Source of the DNA: Amblyomma americanum
Lineage: Eukaryota > Arthropoda > Arachnida > Ixodida > Ixodidae
NCBI RefSeq assembly: GCF_052857255.1
Contig: NW_027526674.1
Span: 92,956-156,955 of the forward strand
Reading direction: 5' to 3'
DNA: 64,000 nucleotides
Numbering within the stretch: the stretch's first letter is position 1; every line of letters begins with the position of its first letter. The notes beneath the pieces were generated by a model, which worked only from the letters and a program-made list of their open reading frames with translations, did no database searches and was not told the DNA's origin. Both the position numbers and the translations under genes were made by a program. Positions 36,824 through 49,740 of the stretch are shown here, in pieces.

Positions 36824-39110
36824 TGCGACGACTTGTAAACTCGATGCTCGTGAATCTTGGTAGTTTCGATCTAAAACGATGTATCCCGTTGTTTTGAGCC
36901 GAAATACAAGTTTTCGCGCAGTTCTGAGAGAAAAAGTTTACACCTTTCTCTCATCTACTCGTCGACGACTTGTAAAATCGATGCTCGTGAATCTTGATAG
37001 TTTCGCTCTAAAACAATGTATCCCGTTGTTTTGAGCCGGAAGACGAGTTTTCGCGCAGTTCTGAGAGAAAAAGTTTACACCTTTCTCTCGTCTACTCTTC
37101 GACGACTTGTAAAATCGATGCTCGTTAATCGTGCTAGTTTCGATCTAAAACGATGTATCCCGTTGATTTGAGCCGGAATACAAGTTTTCGCGCAGTTCTG
37201 AGAGAAAAAGTTTACAGCTTTTTCTCGTCTACTCTTCGACGATTTGTAAAATCGATGCTCGTGAATCTTGATTGTTTCGATCTAAAACGATGTATCCCGT
37301 TGTTTTGAGCCGGAATACAAGTTTTCGCGCAGTTCTGAGAGAAAAAGTTTACACCTTTCTCTCGTCTACTCTTCGACGACTTGTAAAATCGATGCTCGTG
37401 AATCTTGATAGTGTCGATCTAAAACGATGTATCCCGTTGTTTTGAGCCGGAATACAAGTTTTCGAGCAGTTCTGAGAGAAAAAGTTTACACCTTTCTTTC
37501 GTCTACTCTTCGACGACTTGTAAAATCGATGCTCGTGAATTTTGCTTGTCTTGATCTAAAACGATGTATCCCGTTGTTTTGAGCCGCAATACAAGTTTTC
37601 GCGCAGTTCTGAGAGAAAAAGTTTACACCTTTCTCTCGTCTACTCTTCGACGACTTGTAAAATTGATGCTCGTGAATTTTGCTAGTTTTGATCTAAAACG
37701 ATGTATCCCGTTGTTTTGAGCTGGAACATAAGTTTTCGCGCAGTTCTGAGAGAAAAAGTTTACACCTCTCTCTCGTCTACTCTTCGACGACTTGTTAAAT
37801 CGATGCTCGTGAATTTTGCTACTTTCGATCTAAAACGATGTATATCGTTGTTTTGAGCCGGAATACAATTTTTCGCGCAGTTCTGAGAAAAAGTTTACAC
37901 CTTTCTCTCGTCTACTCTTCGACGACTTGTAAAATCGATGCTCGTGAATCTTGATAGTTTCGATCTAAAACAATGTATTCCGTTGTTTTGAGCCGGAATA
38001 CAAGTTTTCGCGCAGTTCTGAGAGAAAAATTTACACCTTTCTCTCGTCTACTCTGCGACGACTTGTAAAATCGATGCTCGTGAATCTTGCTAGTTTCGAT
38101 CTAAAACGATGTATCCCGTTGTTTTGAGCTGGAATACAAGTTTTCGCACAGTTCTGAGAGAAAAAGTTTACACCTTTCTCTCGTCTACTCTTCGACGACT
38201 TGTAAAATCGATGCTCGTGAATCGTGCTAGTTTCAATCTAAAACGATGTATCCCGTTGATTTGAGCTGGAATACAAGTTTTCGCGCAGTTCTGAGAGAAA
38301 AAGTTTACACCTTTCTCGCGTCTACTCTTCGACGACTTGTAAAATCGATGCTCGTGAATTTTGCTTGTCTTGATCTAAAACGACGTATCCCGTTGATTTG
38401 AGCCGGAATACAAGTTTTCGCGCAGTTCTGAGAGAAAAAGTTTACACCTTTCTCTCGTCTACTTTTCGACGACTTGTTAAATTGATGCTGGTGAATTTTG
38501 CTACTTTCGATCTAAAACGATGTATCCCTTTGTTTTGAGCCGGAATACAAGTTTTCGCGCAGTTCTGAGAGAAAAAGTTTACACCTTTCTCTCGTCTACT
38601 CTTCGACGACTTGTAAAATTGATGCTCGTGAATTTTGCTAGTTTCGGTGTAAAACGATGTATCCCGTTGTTTTGAGGTGGAATACAAGTTTTCGCGCAGT
38701 TCTGAGAGAAAAAGTTTACACCTTTCTCTCGTCTACTCTTCGACGACTTGTTAAATCGATGCTCGTGAATTTTGCTACTTTCGATCTATAACGATATATC
38801 CCGTTGTTTTGAGCCGGAATACAAGTTTTCGCGCAGTTCTGAGAGAAAAGGTTTACACCTTTCTCTCGTCTACTCTTCGACGACTTGTAAAATCGATGCT
38901 CGTGAATCTTGATAGTTTCGTTCTAAAACAATGTATCCCGTTGTTTTGAGACGGAATACGAGTTTTCGCGCAGTTCTGAGAGAAAACGTTTACCCCTTTC
39001 TCTCGTCTACTCTTCGACGACTTGTAAAATTGATGCTCGTTAATCGTGCTAGTTTCGATCTAAAACGATGCATCCCGTTGATTTGAGCCGGAATACAAGT
39101 TTTTGCGCAG
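36824..39110. repeat. 2,324 bp block, copy 3 (diverged)
   Basis: Aligns with copy 1 at an offset of 11,763. Private changes include CCGAAATAC (about 36,900), GGAACATAAG (about 37,724), TTCGCACAG (about 38,145), GAGCTGGAATAC in place of GAGCCGG (about 38,264) and TCCCTTTG (about 38,526). It has CTCTGCG at about 38,052 where copies 1 and 2 have CTCTTCG, and CTAAAACG at about 39,060 where they have CTCAAACG. It is therefore an older relative of the identical pair. Confidence 0.87.
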
Positions 39111-40644
39111 TTTTGAGAAAAAGTTTACACCTTTCTCTCGTCTACTCTTCGACGACTTGTAAAATCGATGCTCGTGAATCTTGATAGTGTCGATCTAAAA
39201 CGATGTATCCCGTTGTTTTGAGCCGGAATACAAGTTTTCGAGCAGTTCTGAGAGAAAAATTTACACCTTTCTCTCGTCTACTCTGCGACGACTTGTAAAA
39301 TCGATGCTCGTGAATCTTGATAGTTTCGATCTAAAACGATGTATCCCGTTGTTTTGAGCCGGAATACAAGTTTTCGCGCAGTTCTGAGAGAAAAAGTTTA
39401 CACTTTTCTCTCGTCTACTCTTCGACGACTTGTAAAATTGATGCTCGTGAATCTTGATAGTTTCGTTCTAAAACAATGTATCCCGTTGTTTTGAGACGGA
39501 ATACGAGTTTTCGCGCAGTTCTGAGAGAAAACGTTTACCCCTTTCTCTCGTCTACTCTTCGACGACTTGTAAAATCGATGCTCGTTAATCGTGCTAGTTT
39601 CGATCTAAAACGATGTATCCCGTTGTTTTGAGCCGGAATACTAGTTTTCGCGCACTTCTGAGAGAAAAAGTTTACACCTTTTTCTCGTCTACTCTTCGAC
39701 GACTTGTAAAATGGATGCTCGTGAATCTTGCTAGTTTCGATCTAAAACGATGTATCCCGTTCTTTTGAGCCGGAATACAAGTTTTCGCGCAGTTCTGAGA
39801 GAAAAAGTTTACATCTTTCTCTCGTCTACTCTTCGACGACTTGTAGAATCGATGCTCGTGAATCTTGATAGTATCGCTCTAAAACGATGTATCCCGTTGT
39901 TTTGAGCCGGAATACAAGTTATCGCGCAGTTCTGAGAGAAAAAGTTTACACCTTTCTCTCGTTTACTCTTCGACGACTTGTAAAATCGATGCTCGTGAAT
40001 CTTGCTAGTTTCGATCTAAAACGATGTATCCCGTTGTTTTGAGCCGGAATACAATTTTTCGCGCAGTTCTGAGTGAAAAAGTTTACACCTTTCTCGCGTC
40101 TACTCTTCGACGACTTGTAAAATCGATGCTCGTGAATCTTGATAGTTTCGATCTAAAACGATGTATCCTGTTGTTTTGAGCCGGAATACAAGCTTTCGCG
40201 CAGTTCTGAGAGAAAAAGTTTACACATTTCTCTCGTCTACTCTTCGACGACTTGTAAAATCGATGCTCGTTAATCTTGCTAGTTTCGATCTAAAACGATG
40301 TATTCCGTTGTTCTGAGCCGGAATACAAGTTTTCGCGCAGTTCTGAGAGAAACATTTATACCTTTCTCTCGTCTACTCTTCGACGACTTGTAAAATCGAT
40401 GCTCGTGAATCTTGATAGTTTCGTTCTAAAACAATGTATCCCGTTGTTTTGAGACGGAATACGAGTTTTCGCGCAGTTCTGAGAGAAAACGTTTACCCCT
40501 TTCTCTCGTCTACTCTTCGACGACTTGTAAAATCGATGCTCGTTAATCGTGCTAGTTTCGATCTAAAACGATGCATCCCGTTGTTTTGAGCCGGAATACA
40601 AGTTTTTGCGCAGTTTTGAGAGAAAAAGTTTACACCTTTCTAGC

Positions 40645-42833
40645 GTCTACTCTTCGACGACTTGTAAAATCGATGCTCGTGAATCTTGATAGTTTAGATC
40701 TAAAACGATGTATCCCGTTGTTTTGAGCCGGAATACAAGTTTTCGCGAAGTTCTGAGAGAAAAAGTTTACACCTTTCTAGAGTCTACTCTTCGACGACTT
40801 GTAAAATCGATGCTCGCGAATTTTACTTGTCTTGATCTAAAACGATGTATCCCATTGTTTTGAGCCGCAATACAATTTTCGCGCAGTTCTGAGAGAAAAA
40901 GTTTACACCTTTCTCTCGTCTACTCTTCGACGACTTGTAAAATTGATGCTGGCGAATTTTGCTACTTTCGATCTAAAACGATGTATCCCGTTGTTTTGAG
41001 CCGGAATACAATTTTTTGCGAAGTTCTGAGAGAAAACGTTTACACCTTTCTCTCGTCTACTCTTCGACGACTTGTTAAATCGATGCTGGTGAATTTTGCT
41101 ACTTTCGATCTAAAACGATGTATCCCGTTGTTTTGAGCCGGAATACAAGTTTTCGCGCAGTTCTGAGAGAAAAAGTTTACACCCTTTTCTCGTCTACTCT
41201 TCGACGACTTGTAGAATCGATGCTCGTGAATCTTGATAGTATCGCTCTAAAACGATGTATCCTGTTGTTTTGAGCCGAAATACAAGTTTTCGCGCAGTTC
41301 TGAGAGAAAAAGTTTACACCTTTCCCTCGTCTACTCTTCGACGACTTGTAAAATTTATGCTCGTGAATCTTGATAGTTTCGATCTAAAACGATGTATCCC
41401 GTTGTTTTGAGCCGGAATACAAGTTTTCGCGCAGTTCTGAGAGAAAAAGTTTACACCTTTCTCTCGTCTACTCTTCGACGACTTGTAAAATTGATGCTCG
41501 TGAATTTTGCTAGTTTCGATCTAAAACGATGTATCCCGTTGTTTTGAGCTGGAATACAAGTTTTCGCGCAGTTCTGAGACAAAAAGTTTACACCATTCTC
41601 TCGTCTACTCTTCGACGACTTGTAAAATCTATGCTCGTGAATCTTGATAGTTTCGATCTAAAACGATGTATTCCGTTGTTTTGAGCCGGAATACAAGTTT
41701 TCGCGCAGTTCTGAGAGAAAAATTTACACCTTTCTCTCGTCTACTCTGCGACGACTTGTAAAATCGATGCTCGTGAATCTTGCTAGTTTCGATCTAAAAC
41801 GATGTATCCCGTTGTTTGGAGCCGGAATACAAGTTTTCGTGCAGTTCTGAGAGAAAAAGTTTACACCTTTCTCTCGTCTACTTTTCGACGACTTGTTAAA
41901 TCGATGCTGGTGAATTTTGCTACTTTCGATCTAAAACGATGTATCCCGTTGTTTTGAGCCGGAATACAAGTTTTCGCGCAGTTCTGAGAGAAAAAGTTTA
42001 CACCTTTCTCTCGTCTACTCTTCGACGACTTGTAAAATTGATGCTCGTGAATTTTGCTAGTTTCGGTGTAAAACGATGTATCCCGTTGTTTTGAGGTGAA
42101 ATACAAGTTTTCGCGCAGTTCTGAGAGAAAAAGTTTACACCTTTCTCTCGTCTACTCTTCGACGACTTGTTAAATCGATGCTCGTGAATTTTGCTACTTT
42201 CGATCTAAAACGATGTATCCCGTTGTTTTGAGCCGGAATACAATTTTTCGCGCAGTTCTGAGAGAAAAAGTTTACACCTTTCTCTCGTCTACTCTTCGAC
42301 GACTTGTAAAATCGATGCTCGTGAATCTTGATAGTTTCGATCTAAAACGATGTATTCCGTTGTTTTGAGCCGGAATACAAGTTTTCCCGCAGTTCTGAGA
42401 GAAAAATTTACACCTTTCTCTCGTCTACTCTGCGACGACCTGTAAAATCGATGCTCGTGAATCTTGCTAGTTTCGATCTATAACGATATATCCCGTTGTT
42501 TTGAGCCGGAATACACGTTTTCGCGCAGTTCTGAGAGAAAAAGTTTACACCTTTCTCTCGTCTACTCTTCGACCACTTGTAAAATCGATGCTCGTGAATC
42601 TTGATAGTTTCGTTCTAAAACAATGTATCCCGTTGTTTTGAGACGGAATACGAGTTTTCGCGCAGTTCTGAGAGAAAACGTTTACCCCTTTCTCTCGTCT
42701 ACTCTTCGACGACTTGTAAAATCAATGCTCGTTAATCGTGCTAGTTTCGATCTAAAACGATGCATCCCGTTGTTTTGAGCCGGAATACAAGTTTTCGCGC
42801 AGTTTTGAGAGAAAAAGTTTACACCTTTCTATC
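40645..42833. repeat. 2,189 bp block (16 monomers), copy 1
   Basis: The TTTCGCGAAG monomer lies at about 40,747 here and 42,936 in the next copy, an offset of 2,189 (16 x 137 minus 3). Markers repeated between the copies include TTTACTTGTC, GATGCTGGCG, CAATTTTTTGCGAAG, CACCCTTTTCTCG, ATCCTGTTG with CCGAAATAC, TTTCCCTCG, AAATTTATGC and GAGACAAAAAG. The left edge is placed where TCTAGCGTC here and TCTATCGTC in copy 2 stop differing. Confidence 0.8.
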
Positions 42834-43857
42834 GTCTACTCTTCGACGACTTGTAAAATCGATGCTCGTGAATCTTGATAGTTTAGATCTAAAACGATGT
42901 ATCCCGTTGTTTTGAGCCGGAATACAAGTTTTCGCGAAGTTCTGAGAGAAAAAGTTTACACCTTTCTAGCGTCTACTCTTCGACGACTTGTAAAATCGAT
43001 GCTCGCGAATTTTACTTGTCTTGATCTAAAACGATGTATCCCATTGTTTTGAGCCGCAATACAATTTTCGCGCAGTTCTGAGAGAAAAAGTTTACACCTT
43101 TCTCTCGTCTACTCTTCGACGACTTGTAAAATTGATGCTGGCGAATTTTGCTACTTTCGATCTAAAACGATGTATCCCGTTGTTTTGAGCCGGAATACAA
43201 TTTTTTGCGAAGTTCTGAGAGAAAACGTTTACACCTTTCTCTCGTCTACTCTTCGACGACTTGTTAAATCGATGCTGGTGAATTTTGCTACTTTCGATCT
43301 AAAACGATGTATCCCGTTGTTTTGAGCCGGAATACAAGTTTTCGCGCAGTTCTGAGAGAAAAAGTTTACACCCTTTTCTCGTCTACTCTTCGACGACTTG
43401 TAGAATCGATGCTCGTGAATCTTGATAGTATCGCTCTAAAACGATGTATCCTGTTGTTTTGAGCCGAAATACAAGTTTTCGCGCAGTTCTGAGAGAAAAA
43501 GTTTACACCTTTCCCTCGTCTACTCTTCGACGACTTGTAAAATTTATGCTCGTGAATCTTGATAGTTTCGATCTAAAACGATGTATCCCGTTGTTTTGAG
43601 CCGGAATACAAGTTTTCGCGCAGTTCTGAGAGAAAAAGTTTACACCTTTCTCTCGTCTACTCTTCGACGACTTGTAAAATTGATGCTCGTGAATTTGCTA
43701 GTTTCGATCTAAAACGATGTATCCCGTTGTTTTGAGCTGGAATACAAGTTTTCGCGCAGTTCTGAGACAAAAAGTTTACACCATTCTCTCGTCTACTCTT
43801 CGACGACTTGTAAAATCTATGCTCGTGAATCTTGATAGTTTCGATCTAAAACGATGT
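42834..43857. repeat. 2,189 bp block, partial copy 2
   Basis: Repeats the first 1.0 kb of the preceding block. Similarity ends at about 43,858, where this copy has TGTATCCCG and copy 1 (41,669) has TGTATTCCG and a different series of monomers. A one-base loss in GTGAATTTGCTAG (about 43,691) and a lost T in CAAGTTTCGCG (about 43,885) mark the start of a stretch richer in single-base indels. Confidence 0.78.
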
Positions 43858-44207
43858 ATCCCGTTGTTTTGAGCCGGAATACAAGTTTCGCGCAGTTCTG
43901 AGAGAAAAAGTTTACACCTTTCTCTCGTCTACTCTGCGACGACTTGTAAAATCGATGCTCGTGAATCTTGCTAGTTTCGATCTAAAACAATGTATCCCGT
44001 TGTTTTGAGCCGGAATACAAGTTTTCGCGCAGTTCTGAGCGAAAAAGTTTACACCTTTCTCTCGTCTACTCTTCGACGACTTGTAAAATCGATGCTCGTG
44101 AATCTTGAAAGTTTCGCTCTTAACAATGTAAACCGTTATTTTGAGCCGGAATACAAGTTTTTCGCGCAGTTCTGAGAGAAACATTTACACCTTTCTCTCG
44201 TCTACTC

Positions 44208-46350
44208 TGCGACGACTTGTAAACTCGATGCTCGTGAGTCTTGGTAGTTTCGATCTAAACGATGTATCCCGTTGTTTTGAGCCGGAATACAAGTTTTCGC
44301 GCAGTTCTGAGAGAAAAAGTTTACACCTTTCTCTCATCTACTCGTCGACGACTTGTAAAATCGATGCTCGTGAATCTTGATAGTTTCGCTCTAAAACAAT
44401 GTATCCCGTTGTTTTGAGCCGGAAGACGAGTTTTCGCGCAGTTCTGAGAGAAAAAGTTTACACCTTTCTCTCGTCTACTCTTCGACGACTTGTAAAATCG
44501 ATGCTCGTTAATCGTGCTAGTTTCGATCTAAAACGATGTATCCCGTTGATTTGAGCCGGAATACAAGTTTTCGCGCAGTTCTGAGAGAAAAAGTTTACAG
44601 CTTTTTCTCGTCTACTCTTCGACGATTTGTAAAATCGATGCTCGTGAATCTTGATTGTTTCGATCTAAAACGATGTATCCCGTTGTTTTGAGCGGAATAC
44701 AAGTTTTCGCGCAGTTCTGAGAGGAAAAAGTTTACACCTTTCTCTCGTCTACTCTTCGACGACTTGTAAAATCGATGCTCGTGAATCTTGATAGTGTCGA
44801 TCTAAAACGATGTATCCCGTTGTTTTGAGCCGGAATACAAGTTTTCGAGCAGTTCTGAGAGAAAAAGTTTACACCTTTCTTTCGTCTACTCTTCGACGAC
44901 TTGTAAAATCGATGCTCGTGAATTTTGCTTGTCTTGATCTAAAACGATGTATCCCGTTGTTTTGAGCCGCAATACAAGTTTTCGCGCAGTTCTGAGAGAA
45001 AAAGTTTACACCTTTCTCTCGTCTACTCTTCGACGACTTGTAAAATTGATGCTCGTGAATTTTGCTAGTTTTGATCTAAAACGATGTATCCCGTTGTTTT
45101 GAGCTGGAATATAAGTTTTCGCGCAGTTCTGAGAGAAAAAGTTTACACCTCTCTCTCGTCTACTCTTCGACGACTTGTTAAATCGATGCTCGTGAATTTT
45201 GCTACTTTCGATCTAAAACGATGTATATCGTTGTTTTGAGCCGGAATACAATTTTTCGCGCAGTTCTGAGAAAAAGTTTACACCTTTCTCTCGTCTACTC
45301 TTCGACGACTTGTAAAATGGATGCTCGTGAATCTTGATAGTTTCGATCTAAAACAATGTATTCCGTTGTTTTGAGCCGGAATACAAGTTTTCGCGCAGTT
45401 CTGAGAGAAAAATTTACACCTTTCTCTCGTCTACTCTGCGACGACTTGTAAAATCGATGCTCGTGAATCTTGCTAGTTTCGATCTAAAACGATGTATCCC
45501 GTTGTTTTGAGCTGGAATACAAGTTTTCGCGCAGTTCTGAGAGACAAAGTTTACACCTTTCTCTCGTCTACTCTTCGACGACTTGTAAAATCGATGCTCG
45601 TGAATCGTGCTAGTTTCAATCTAAAACGATGTATCCCGTTGATTTGAGCCGGAATACAAGTTTTCGCGCAGTTCTGAGAGAAAAAGTTTACACCTTTCTC
45701 GCGTCTACTCTTCGACGACTTGTAAAATCGATGCTCGTGAATTTTGCTTGTCTTGATCTAAAACGACGTATCCCGTTGATTTGAGCCGGAATACAAGTTT
45801 TCGCGCAGTTCTGAGAGAAAAAGTTTACACCTTTCTCTCGTCTACTTTTCGACGACTTGTTAAATTGATGCTGGTGAATTTTGCTACTTTCGATCTAAAA
45901 CGATGTATCCCGTTGTTTTGAGCCGGAATACAAGTTTTCGCGCAGTTCTGAGAGAAAAAGTTTACACCTTTCTCTCGTCTACTCTTCGACGACTTGTAAA
46001 ATTGATGCTCGTGAATTTTGCTAGTTTCGGTGTAAAACGATGTATCCCGTTGTTTTGAGGTGGAATACAAGTTTTCGCGCAGTTCTGAGAGAAAAAGTTT
46101 ACACCTTTCTCTCGTCTACTCTTCGACGACTTGTTAAATCGATGCTCGTGAATTTTGCTACTTTCGATCTATAACGATATATCCCGTTGTTTTGAGCCCG
46201 AATACAAGTTTTCGCGCAGTTCTGAGAGAAAAGGTTTACACCTTTCTCTCGTCTACTCTTCGACGACTTGTAAAATCGATGCTCGTGAATCTTGATAGTT
46301 TCGTTCTAAAACAATGTATCCCGTTGTTTTGAGACGGAATACGAGTTTTC
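44208..46350. repeat. 2,324 bp block, copy 4 (shortened)
   Basis: Matches copy 2 at an offset of 16,822-16,823 and copy 3 at 7,383. It has the same order of GTAAACTCG, CTCATCTACTCGTCG, GGAAGACGAG, GAGGTGGAATAC and four-base-deleted monomers. Near 46,350 the GAGACGGAATACGAG monomer runs directly into CAGTTTTGAGAAAAAG. In the other copies a GTTAATCG/TGCATCCCG monomer lies between these, so one 137 bp monomer has been removed. Private indels include GATCTAAACG (about 44,252), GAGCGGAATAC (about 44,691) and GAGGAAAAAG (about 44,721). Confidence 0.82.
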
Positions 46351-49300
46351 GCGCAGTTTTGAGAAAAAGTTTACACCTTTCTATCGTCTACTCTTCGACG
46401 ACTTGTAAAATCGATGCTCGTGAATCTTGATAGTTTAGATCTAAAACGATGTATTCCGTTGTTTTGAGCCGGAATACAAGTTTTCGCGCAGTTCTGAGAG
46501 AAAAATTTACACCTTTCTCTCGTCTACTCTGCGACGACTTGTAAATCGATGCTCGTGAATCTTGCTAGTTTCGACCTAAAACGATGTATTCCGTTGTTTT
46601 GAGCCGGAATACAAGTTTTCGCGCAGTTCTGAGAGAAAAAGTTTACACCTTTCACTCGTCTACTTTTCGACGACTTGTTAAATCGAGCTGGTGAATTTTG
46701 CTACTTTCGATCTAAAACGATGTATCCCGTTGTTTTGAGCCAGAATACAAGTTTTCGCGCAGTTCTTAGAGAAAAAGTTTACACCTTTCTCTCGTCTACT
46801 CTTCGACGACTTGTAAAATTGATGCTCGTGAATTTTGCTAGTTTCGGTGTAAAACGATGTATCCCGTTGTTTTGAGGTGGAATACAAGTTTTCGCGCAGT
46901 TCTGAGAGAAAAAGTTTACACCTTTCTCTCGTCTACTCTTCGACGACTTGTTAAATCGATGCTCGTGAATTTTGCTACTTTCGATCTAAAACGATGTATC
47001 CCGTTGTTTTGAGCCGGAATACAATTTTTCGCGCAGTTCTGAGAGAAAAAGTTTACACCTTTCTCTCGTCTACTCTTCGACGACTTGTAAAATCGATGCT
47101 CGTGAATCTTGATAGTTTCGATCTAAAACGATTATTCCGTTGTTTTGAGCCGGAATACAAGTTTTCCCGCAGTTCTGAGAGAAAAATTTACACCTTTCTC
47201 TCGTCTACTCTGCGACGACCTGTAAAATCGATGCTCGTGAATCTTGCTAGTTTCGATCTATAACGATATATCCCGTTGTTTTGAGCCGGAATACAAGTTT
47301 TTCGCGCAGTTCTGAGAGAAAAAGTTTACACCTTTCTCTCGTCTACTCTTCGACGACTTGTAAAATCGATGCTCGTGAATCTTGATAGTTTCGTTCTAAA
47401 ACAATGTATCCCGTTGTTTTGAGACGGAATACGAGTTTTCGCGCAGTTATGAGAGAAAACGTTTACCCTTTCTCTCGTCTACTCTTCGACGACTTGTAAA
47501 ATCGATGCTCGTTAATCGTGCTAGTTTCGATCTAAAATGATGCATCCCGTTGTTTTGAGCCGGAATACAAGTTTTTGCGCAGTTTTGAGAGAAAAAGTTT
47601 ACACCTTTCTATCGTCTACTCTTCGACGACTTGTAAAATCGATGCTCGTGAATCTTGATAGTTTAGATCTAAAACGATGTATTCCGTTGTTTTGAGCCGG
47701 AATACAAGTTTTCGCGCAGTTCTGAGAGAAAAATTTACACCTTTCTCTCGTCTACTCTGCGACGACTTGTAAAATCGATGCTCGTGAATCTTGATAGTTT
47801 CGATCTAAAACGATGTATCCCGTTGTTTTGAGCCGGAATACAAGTTTTCGCGCAGTTCTGAGAGAAAAAGTTTACACTTTTCTCTCGTCTACTCTTCGAC
47901 GACTTGTAAAATTGATGCTCGTGAATCTTGATAGTTTCGTTCTAAAACAATGTATCCCGTTGTTTTGAGACGGAATACGAGTTTTCGCGCAGTTCTGAGA
48001 GAAAACGTTTACCCCTTTCTCTCGTCTACTCTTCGACGACTTGTAAAATCGATGCTCGTTAATCGTGCTAGTTTCGATCTAAAACGATGTATCCCGTTGT
48101 TTTGAGCCGGAATACTAGTTTTCGCGCACTTCTGAGAGAAAAAGTTTACACCTTTTTCTCGTCTACTCTTCGACGACTTGTAAAATGGATGCTCGTGAAT
48201 CTTGCTAGTTTCGATCTAAAACGATGTATCCCGTTCTTTTGAGCCGGAATACAAGTTTTCGCGCAGTTCTGAGAGAAAAAGTTTACATCTTTCTCTCGTC
48301 TACTCTTCGACGACTTGTAGAATCGATGCTCGTGAATCTTGATAGTATCGCTCTAAAACGATGTATCCCGTTGTTTTGAGCCGGAATACAAGTTATCGCG
48401 CAGTTCTGAGAGAAAAAGTTTACACCTTTCTCTCGTCTACTCTTCGACGACTTGTAAATCGATGCTCGTGAATCTTGCTAGTTTCGATCTAAAACGATGT
48501 ATCCCGTTGTTTTGAGCCGGAATACAATTTTTCGCGCAGTTCTGAGTGAAAAAGTTTACACCTTTCTCGCGTCTACTCTTCGACGACTTGTAAAATCGAT
48601 GCTCGTGAATCTTGATAGTTTCGATCTAAAACGATGTATCCTGTTGTTTTGAGCCGGAATACAAGCTTTCGCGCAGTTCTGAAGAGAAAAAGTTTACACC
48701 TTTCTCTCGTCTACTCTTCGACGACTTGTAAAATCGATGCTCGTTAATCTTGCTAGTTTCGATCTAAAACGATGTATTCCGTTGTTCTGAGCCGGAATAC
48801 AAGTTTTCGCGCAGTTCTGAGAGAAACATTTATACCTTTCTCTCGTCTACTCTTCGACGACTTGTAAAATCGATGCTCGTGAATCTTGATAGTTTCGTTC
48901 TAAAACAATGTATCCCGTTGTTTTGAGACGGAATACGAGTTTTCGCGCAGTTCTGAGAGAAAACGTTTACCCCTTTCTCTCGTCTACTCTTCGACGACTT
49001 GTAAAATCGATGCTCGTTAATCGTGCTAGTTTCGATCTAAAACGATGCATCCCGTTGTTTTGAGCCGGAATACAAGTTTTTGCGCAGTTTTGAGAGAAAA
49101 AGTTTACACCTTTCTAGCGTCTACTCTTCGACGACTTGTAAAATCGATGCTCGTGAATCTTGATAGTTTAGATCTAAAACGATGTATTCCGTTGTTTTGA
49201 GCCGGAATACAAGTTTTCGCGCAGTTCTGAGAGAAAAATTTACACCTTTCTCTCGTCTACTCTGCGACGTCTTGTAAAATCGATGCTCGTGAATCTTGCT

Positions 49301-49740
49301 AGTTTCGATCTAAAACGATGTATCCCGTTGTTTTGAGCCGGAATACAAGTTTTCGTGCAGTTCTGAGAGAAAAAGTTTACACCTTTCTCTCGTCTACTTT
49401 TCGACGACTTGTTAAATCGATGCTGGTGAATTTTGCTACTTTCGATCTAAAACGATGTATCCCGTTGTTTTGAGCGGAATACAAGTTTTCGCGCAGTTCT
49501 GAGAGAAAAAGTTTACACCTTTCTCTCGTCTACTCTTCGACGACTTGTAAAATTGATGCTCGTGAATTTTGCTAGTTTCGGTGTAAAACGATGTATCCCG
49601 TTGTTTTGAGGTGAAATACAAGTTTTCGCGCAGTTCTGAGAGAAAAAGTTTACACCTTTCTCTCGTCTACTCTTCGACGACTTGTTAAATCGATGCTCGT
49701 GAATTTTGCTACTTTCGATCTAAAACGATGTATCCCGTTG

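Larger units (their letters stand above)
36011..44140. repeat. Domain C, super-repeat copy S2
   Basis: About 8.1 kb. The left junction is just before GCTCGTAAATCTTGATTG, where similarity to S1 (24,259) begins. Segments in order: 36,015-39,110 matches S1 24,252-27,340; 39,120-39,255 is one GATAGTGTCG/TTTCGAGCAG monomer; 39,260-40,690 matches 32,284-33,580; then monomers like 34,800-35,800, like 33,600-34,800 and again like 34,800-35,900. This mosaic shows that several exchanges followed the original large duplication. Confidence 0.78.
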
